From Marsupella aquatica (lineage: Eukaryota; Marchantiophyta), in contig OZ316897.1 of NCBI GenBank assembly GCA_973895155.1, positions 13,206,001 through 13,270,000 of the forward strand: a stretch of DNA of 64,000 bases, read 5' to 3'. Below the pieces are notes generated by a model that did no database searches, was not told the DNA's origin, and saw only the letters and a list, made by a program, of their open reading frames with translations. A program made the position numbers and the translations under genes. Of the stretch, positions 58,060 through 64,000 are shown piece after piece (the stretch's first letter is position 1; each line of letters starts with the position of its first letter).

Positions 58060-58458
58060 ATGTCAACCATTTTTATCGGTGTAGTACTAACTGTCCTACT
58101 CATCTGGGCGGTAAAGACTCAAGCGCAACATCCACCCCGGACATACATGAGCCAATCACATTTTGCAGGCTCTCCACTCAGCTACACTGCTGGACTTATG
58201 CCCCGTTCCAATCAAGCTCTTCCATGGATCGACAAGAATGGAATTCAGGGAACTCACAATCTCGATGATGACTTTCCAGAAGCTTCTGCACCGTGCTACC
58301 TTGGCGGCACCTCGACCCCTCCTGTGCAACGTAAATTCACAGAGCTGTATATGAGCAAGTCTTCCTGGTACTCACGTAAACTAAGGCTTCGAGCTCTATC
58401 TTATGATTGTGCAGACAATCTGTGGAGTGACGGGAATCTACTGCAAGTCTATCAATAA
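58060..58458 (+). CDS. Putative small secreted protein
   Basis: ATG 58060 opens a 132-codon frame with a clear signal peptide (MSTIFIGVVLTVLLIWAVKT, cleavage likely after TQA). A polar mature part with two Cys follows (APCYLGG, YDCADNLW). In an overlapping frame, coding-like sequence continues to 58675 (YCKSINNRSLMKPEFSDLDV), so a late frameshift or an unrecognised intron near 58420-58460 is possible. The family is not recognised. It is divergent from the LRR gene. Confidence 0.45.
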   Translation: MSTIFIGVVLTVLLIWAVKTQAQHPPRTYMSQSHFAGSPLSYTAGLMPRSNQALPWIDKNGIQGTHNLDDDFPEASAPCYLGGTSTPPVQRKFTELYMSKSSWYSRKLRLRALSYDCADNLWSDGNLLQVYQ

Positions 58459-58679
58459 TAGAAGCTTGATGAAACCCGAATTCAGCGACCTCGACGTACG
58501 TGGGTTAATTGTGAGTCGTTCACCTGCGGGCACGCTGCGCAATGTCGACCAGGCCTGGAAGCCAACTCAATTGACAATGTGGACTTGCGAATATGACCCT
58601 CCTTTTAGACCCCGACTCCATGGAATCTATCCCACTACCCTTGGCTCCTATCTCCACTCCTATCTCCACTCATAGCTTC

Positions 58680-59700
58680 GAATACAGCCGTAGGATGCGA
58701 TCTACAACTCAAAAATATAGCTTGCCTGCTCTCAGCCCCGTTGGATGCAACGTATGACTCAAAATGAAGATTCTCATTGAGAAAAAAGCGACATCGGATA
58801 ATGATGAATGTTCAATGAGAAACAAGTCAACAAGAATCAATGCAATCTCATAGCTATTTTTTTTTAAATTAAATTTGTTGGGCAGTTTTGGGCAGATCTC
58901 TGGCAGCATGGCGAGCAAGCTTTGCGCAGATTCGGGCTGACGCACTCATCAAGCACGCATTAGAAAGGTTCTGAACAGGCCCCTAGAGCATGCTACGGAG
59001 TTGCTACTCTACCCTTTGTTGGTTAGGTCAACTTTTGGTGTCAAGGCAAGAAAGACAGGCCCTTAAGATCTTATCTTGTGTAGTTGATGGACCATGGAGA
59101 TTGATTTGACAGGACTTGACCAGGCTCTTCCGATTGTCAACTGTACGAAATCCAATAAAGACAGTAAGTCCACTTAAGTCCACAGCTACAGGAGCAGTCC
59201 CTCAAGAATTTGTCTCCTCTCCACAGTGTCTTTAAAATTTTTAAATTTAAATTTTATTCTTTTTGACCCTCACTGATGGGAGTGATGGGGGACCCAGTAG
59301 GCCAAAAGGCAAGATTGCAAAAGAACTTACAGCAAAGAGACGAAGAGACACGACCAAGGAGACGAAGAGACACAACCAGAGCCACGGTCCAATCAAAGAT
59401 TCAGGGCTATGGAATGTCATTTATGACTTTATGAGCCCTATGCCGGTGCTTTGATTCTGGTCGAGGTTCCTGGAAAACTCGTTAATGACTCTTGAGAGGA
59501 CCCACCAAGGGCCCACTCGATCCTATTTCCATAGAACAAATAAATTTGGTAAAATGCCTTCCTTGTTCAGTAACTTCTCAAAGAGAGTTCTCGAAAGGCA
59601 ATTGACAGAAATTCATAGTTCCCTGACGGAACTGAACCCCCATCCCTTAACCCAACCCAACACAAACTCATCCAGTCACAGTCTAACCCACAGTAAACCC
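58680..59700. other. Intergenic, no gene supported
   Basis: Mixed-composition DNA. Short open frames on both strands have no recognisable features. The segment 59600-59700 is C/A-rich (aacccccatcccttaaccca) and resembles a 5' leader. Confidence 0.35.
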
Positions 59701-59703
59701 AGG

Positions 59704-59880
59704 ATGGACATCGCAGCCGTGATTGCCATGGTTGTGGTCGCTGCAGCGTTCACCACTAGTTGTCGCCCTTCAAATTTTGTTGAATACATGCAACTATGTC
59801 TTCGTTCAAAAAATGGAAAACAAAAAAGCGGACACGGTTTTGGCGGGCATATATCATTTCTCAGTTCTGCAACATTTTGA
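59704..59880 (+). CDS. Possible first exon of a secreted or membrane protein
   Basis: ATG 59704 follows a C/A-rich leader and encodes a hydrophobic start (MDIAAVIAMVVVAAAFTTSC) then a polar part, with a stop at 59880. A frame shift near 59825 would continue into a longer frame to 59977. It lies 0.34 kb before the right CACTA element, whose insertion may have separated it from later exons. Weak evidence. Confidence 0.25.
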   Translation: MDIAAVIAMVVVAAAFTTSCRPSNFVEYMQLCLRSKNGKQKSGHGFGGHISFLSSATF

Positions 59881-60215
59881 TCCGTCGGCCGCATCTCCTC
59901 TTGGGTTTTTTGAATCACAGTTGTTCATGAGGTTGATTTTAGGAGACAGTGGAGCTGGAGAAAGCATCTTTGAATGACTACGTGATCCTTTGACTGGAAC
60001 TGATTGTTAGCACCGAGATGCAGGTGACACTTATGAGGCGGCCGATCACTCCGTCTGCCCTTACGCCAATGTACTCAAGGTTGCACTGCTTCTAGATGTG
60101 GTAAAATCTTCTCTTAATCCTTGGTATAGCTGAAATAGGGAGACATAGAGAGCGAAAAGATTTGAAAAGAAGATCATATATTCGCCACCTAGCCGGGATA
60201 GCGAGAGAGCCCGAT

Positions 60216-60960
60216 CACTAGTAGAAAACAATGTATTTTATGACCGAAACAATGACTATTAATCAGGTCTTTTTAACAAAACAATGACGCAATTGTTCTC
60301 GTCTTTCCAGACACGTCACAACGGACATTTTGGTCACGGTCCTTTTGGACAAATGACGCTAAAAACATGTGGTCATTTCATACTATCCTAAATGACCATT
60401 TTTATGATATGGTCATAAATGTTGAACGGTCCAAAATGACGACACAAATCACCATCGACGGTCAATTGCCGTTGACCGTCGATGGTCCCCATACCCAATC
60501 ACACAATGACACGTGGCAATAAAAAAACAAATAACATTGGTCATTTTGGACTTGTCCAAAATGACGTACATTATATAACAAATCAAATAGTGACACGTGG
60601 TTCAAAGAGGATTCACCATTTGGCAATATATTTGGGTCATTTTGGACGTGTCCAAAATGACTATAGTATAAACAAGTCATATTGAGACACGTGGTTCAAT
60701 TGGGAGAAGACACGTAAAGATACACATTAGTCATTAATGACATGTCTTGAATGACATAAAGTGAGTCATAGTGGACTTGTTTATAATGACCATGAGAAAG
60801 GTCATTGTATATGTCATTCTTTGAATCATTTAGTCTATGTCTTTAATGACCAGAGTTGAGTCATATTGGTCACAAAGATAGTTGTGAATAATGACCATTA
60901 CATCAGTCATTCTAGCCAGTCATTTAGTCATTCAAGCCAGTCATTCAGACGAAGTATTCA
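60216..60960 (+). repeat. Terminus and subterminal TGACC repeats of the right CACTA element
   Basis: More than 20 copies of TGAC or GTCA words occur, many as GTCATTTTGGAC/GTCCAAAATGAC inverted pairs (60340-60665), with a tandem acgtggttcaa unit. These are likely binding sites for the second element protein, by family knowledge. No gene is present. Confidence 0.75.
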
Positions 60961-61299
60961 ATGATTTGGAGAAATTCAAATTTAAGTGATCATGATAGAT
61001 AAAACTTGATGTCAATCAAAAATCATATATTACAAAGCCATTCAATAGAGTTGCTAAATGAAAACTTAAAGAAACATTCGATATATATCACAAATCCAAT
61101 TGATATTCATACAAGATACCTTCATAAGTCTCACGGTAAATATTGAACTCAATGCAAATTTATGAAACAAAATTACATTGACATCAATAATATTAGATTG
61201 TCAATTGTTACAACCTGACATACCAATCACTCTGCATGTTTATAGAAAAACAGAGTTGTCATTCTATCATGTCTATTGTTTCTTGATAGAGTGCTATTT

Positions 61300-64000
61300 C
61301 TATTGCTTCTTAAGCAATCTAGAGTTCCATAGGGCATTCATCCCTTTCACATCAGATAATTTAGACTGGTTCTCCCCTGAATTGGCAAATGGCAATGCCA
61401 CATCTACAAACACTTCAATCACACGCACTCGCAAGAAAGGGCTTTCAAAATCTGCACAATGAAACTTATCTTCTCCTGGCAGCCCTGTCACCTCACCTTC
61501 TGCCACTATCATGGAATTGTCCACAACGCTCTTCATCTTCACCAAATCTCCTCTTGCAAACTATGAACAACACATTTTGTTAAAAATGCAATAAACAGAA
61601 ATTGAAAGATAGAAGAACACTCAAATCAAACACACATTTACCTTTGCAACGGGGTTAGGAGACTGCATTGGTTTCTTCTGTGCAGGTGATGCATTTGCTG
61701 AGGATCCTTTCTTCCTTTTCTTCTTTCCCTTTCTAGTTGATGGAGTGTCATCCTGTTCACTTGGAATGGGAGTTTCTTTTGGCAACTCAGATGATTCTGG
61801 GGTTACATCTGGTGTCAACTGAGTCGACTTATCCTCTGGCAACTGAAAGGCATCTGAAATGGCTTCTTTGGGCAACTTAGATGGCAAAAGGTTCACTTCC
61901 AATTCAGTTTGCTTTAGAGTACTGTTAGCTGTGTCAGTTGGTCTTCCCTGCGACACAGGAGGCTCCCCTAAAGATGCTGTCATAAAACACACACAAAAGA
62001 AATGCATAAACAAACATGTATACACCAGCAACATATAATCACACTAAAAACATGCAAGAACATTATAAACATGCAATGACATATACACATCACAATAATT
62101 ACATTGAATGGACAGTGTATACATGATAGAGAATTTTACCTTCATTATCGCCTGAAAAAGTAAGAGATCGCTTTCTACTACCTTGTTTGGTAGTTGTAGT
62201 CAACTTACTGTGACTAGGCACAACTGTTGGAACTTGTGCATTACTGGGGTGATGTGCCATCCACGTAGTCATCATGTTTGTCAACTCCCTCACAGTGCCT
62301 TTCAACTCAGCGACATCCAATTTCACAGCCCCAATGGCAGTGATCTCTTCTTTTGAATGTGGGGTCTGTAAATGAACCACAAACCAACACAACAGTCTCA
62401 CTGTCAAACTTACAAACGACACAACACTGGCTCTGTCAAATGGAGAATGATGTACAAATCAAATTGGTATGACAATACTCACAGCTGATCCATGTCTGTT
62501 TCCTTGCCCCAGTAAGCTAGCACTTTTACCCTCCCCACTTGCCAATGATGGGCTCACCTTTGCTCCCACAAAACTACCAGTCTGACCTTCTGCACTTGCC
62601 AATGATGGGCTCATTGTCACCTTTGGCAATGAACCCTGACTACCATGGTTTTCTTTCAGGTCAGATATACCTGGGCTTGATCCTCTCTTCTACTTCTGTT
62701 CAAACACACAATGAATGAGAAATCACAGAGTTTGTTTTCATCAAGATTCACAAACAAGACAGAATTGATAGTGAAAATGATAGACAATTTACCATTCTCT
62801 TTGCTGCTGCAGCATGCCCTCCCCTTCCAAAGTGAGAGGTATCTTGCACTCGTGCTCTTTTATCAGTCATCTGTTTACTCAAAGATATCAATGCTGGACT
62901 GGTAAAATGAGATACCAAAGCTGCCCATTTCTTTGGATCAACACCAGATGGCCCAAGTTTGGTTGGATCCTCATTGCAAACTTTCTTCCAATAAACATGC
63001 ATTTTATGGCGCTCTCTCTTCAATATGCCACGACAATGACTCTGGAATTTGGTGTTAATAAATTCCCCACCCACATACTCCCACTCAGCTGCCATGTTAT
63101 TCCACACTGTGGTTGTATGAACTTGTGGATGATCAGTCCATTTTGGCTTTGATACATCAAAGACTCTGAGTACGTTGCCACGAAGTTCCTCCAGCCAGTA
63201 TTGTTTGTTGCCATCAGAATCATCAATATCATTGTCATAAATCTGCATTTCACAGACAATGTCAGATCATAACTCTGGAATTTATGCAGAGTCCAGGTTT
63301 TATACACACAACAACAGAGAGGATCAGATTTGTCTAAATCTACAAACAAGTACAATACTCACTTTAATGTGTTTGGGCACCTCTCCGCAATCCCTTCGTT
63401 GTTTGGCAGTATTATCAAACTGCTTCTTAGCATGCCTTCGTTCCCTGCGCATCTCAGAGGCCCCTCCTGCAATGCACACACATGCATTCAATCAAAAAAT
63501 ATGTACATGATTGAAAAGTTGAGCAAATGTACTTGCATATGCATGACGAGCAGATTGTGTATTACCTGAAGATCCTCTGGAATGTAGTACATCAGATTGA
63601 CCTGATCTGCCTTCAGATGCTGATGGAACCACTAAACAAACACACAACACCAAAGCACTTCAATTAATTTCATTTCCAAGTAGAATATCAACTTCCAAAC
63701 ACACCTGAAAAGTAGAACAGTACAATCCACTCACTTTCATATAAGAGTCCAGTGTCTGGGTCTTTCCAACATCTCACTAGCCCACCTCCACCAGGCCCAG
63801 TCTTCTTAGGACCACGATTTTGTTTCTGTACCTACATCATGGACAATGTAAGCATATCAACATATAATTTGAAAAAGGGACAAGGATCCCTTCCTATTAG
63901 GATGATGAAGTTCAAGCATTACCTGTTGTGCACTCTCTGGTTCTGACCCTCCAATGTCAGAATCCTCAGTGTCATACTCAGAAGGAGAACCATAGCCATC
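61300..64000 (-). CDS. CACTA second gene (Transposase_24-like with DUF8039-like C-terminus), 5' end outside the window
   Basis: A multi-exon minus-strand gene. In order: acidic exon (SPSEYDTEDSDIGGSEPESA, 64000-63925), basic Gly-rich exon (near 63840-63735), Ser-rich exon (near 63630-63565), charged exon (near 63470-63363), then the Transposase_24-like exon from 63245 to 62793 (YWLEELRGNVLRVFDV, then FQSHCRGILKRERHKMHVYW). Further exons are Ser-rich with a duplicated SPSLAS(A/G)EG (62695-62482), coiled-coil-like (62366-62141), Pro/Lys-rich with KGKKKRKKGSS (61977-61642) and C-terminal (61561-61300, VRVIEVFVDVALPFAN). The last exon matches the DUF8039-like ends of the gene at 38789-44964 and of the gene at 20011-23734. 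No in-frame break is seen, but exon borders are only approximate. Its protein should bind the element's subterminal repeats. Confidence 0.7.

Larger units (their letters stand above)
60216..64000 (-). mobile_element. CACTA element, rear part, runs off the right edge
   Basis: The plus strand starts at 60216 with CACTAGTAGAAAACAATG, preceded by GAT as one half of a possible 3-bp duplication. TGACC/GGTCATTTTGGAC-type subterminal repeats fill 60230-60960. About 1.1 kb inside lies the 3' end of a minus-strand second transposon gene. In the complete element at 26100-45825 the same gene also ends about 0.9 kb from the rear terminus. So this element lies in minus orientation with its front outside the window. 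Termini and subterminal motif are closest to those of the left element. Confidence 0.85.

Noticed and set aside
58709-58945. Minus-strand 78-codon frame
   Set aside because: No domain, no start context and no splice sites; chance frame.

Overview
This window is nuclear DNA of a land plant. It has GT-AG introns, En/Spm (CACTA) transposons with plant-type tnp2, DUF4218 and DUF4216 domains, an EDM2-like PHD module and a plant LRR receptor-like gene. The DUF7869 gene and the amino-methyltransferase-like gene are types I associate more with bryophytes, lycophytes, ferns or charophyte relatives than with flowering plants. I cannot name the species. Most of the 64 kb is nested mobile DNA around a few host exons.

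Layout. (1) 1-9933: front part of a large CACTA element on the minus strand. It ends in a CACTAG terminus at 9933 and carries an EDM2-like PHD gene at the left window edge plus about 5.7 kb of subterminal tandem arrays (578-581 bp and 83 bp units). (2) 10.3-11.04, 24.9-25.9 and 45.9-46.7 kb: scattered minus-strand exons that I read as one host gene whose introns were colonised by the elements around it. (3) 11082-24459: a 13.4 kb element with 23-bp terminal inverted repeats, AATATA direct repeats on both sides, and divergent genes. Minus-strand genes are a HAD/FCP1-like pseudophosphatase and a long decayed gene ending in an N4/N6-type DNA methyltransferase-like domain. The plus-strand gene has three DUF8039-like repeats and a DUF7869 core. 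About 20 copies of a near-palindromic 20-mer lie only inside this element, in introns, leaders and even codons. (4) 24530-24875: a MITE with the same termini and subterminal motif, probably its non-autonomous derivative. (5) 26100-45825: a complete 19,726-bp CACTA element (18-bp perfect termini, GAA target duplication). It carries a Cys-rich ORF, an EDM2-like PHD gene, a tandem BRCT gene, an F-box-like gene, a decayed tnp2 transposase and a second transposon gene (Transposase_24-like plus DUF8039-like), the last split by a 3,163-bp solo LTR with ATGAC duplications. (6) 47.2-56 kb: a tRNA-like SINE head, a 57-bp-arm hairpin, a MITE copy split by a Helitron-like insertion, and a dead PIF/Harbinger remnant. 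(7) 56.0-59.9 kb: an LRR receptor-like protein gene truncated into a 27-bp repeat and one or two small secreted-protein candidates. (8) 60216-64000: rear part of a third CACTA element (minus strand) with its second gene.

How parts work together. The CACTA elements encode a transposase and a second protein whose family binds subterminal repeats. Two of the three show an EDM2-like chromatin reader at the same end, which suggests an anti-silencing or targeting cargo (inference). The 13.4 kb element pairs a DUF7869 protein, a likely transposase or integrase candidate, with a DNA-methyltransferase-like protein and a dense private palindrome. That combination is the best candidate here for an undescribed system. 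Nearly every transposon gene is broken by stops or frameshifts, so the copies in this window are probably immobile.
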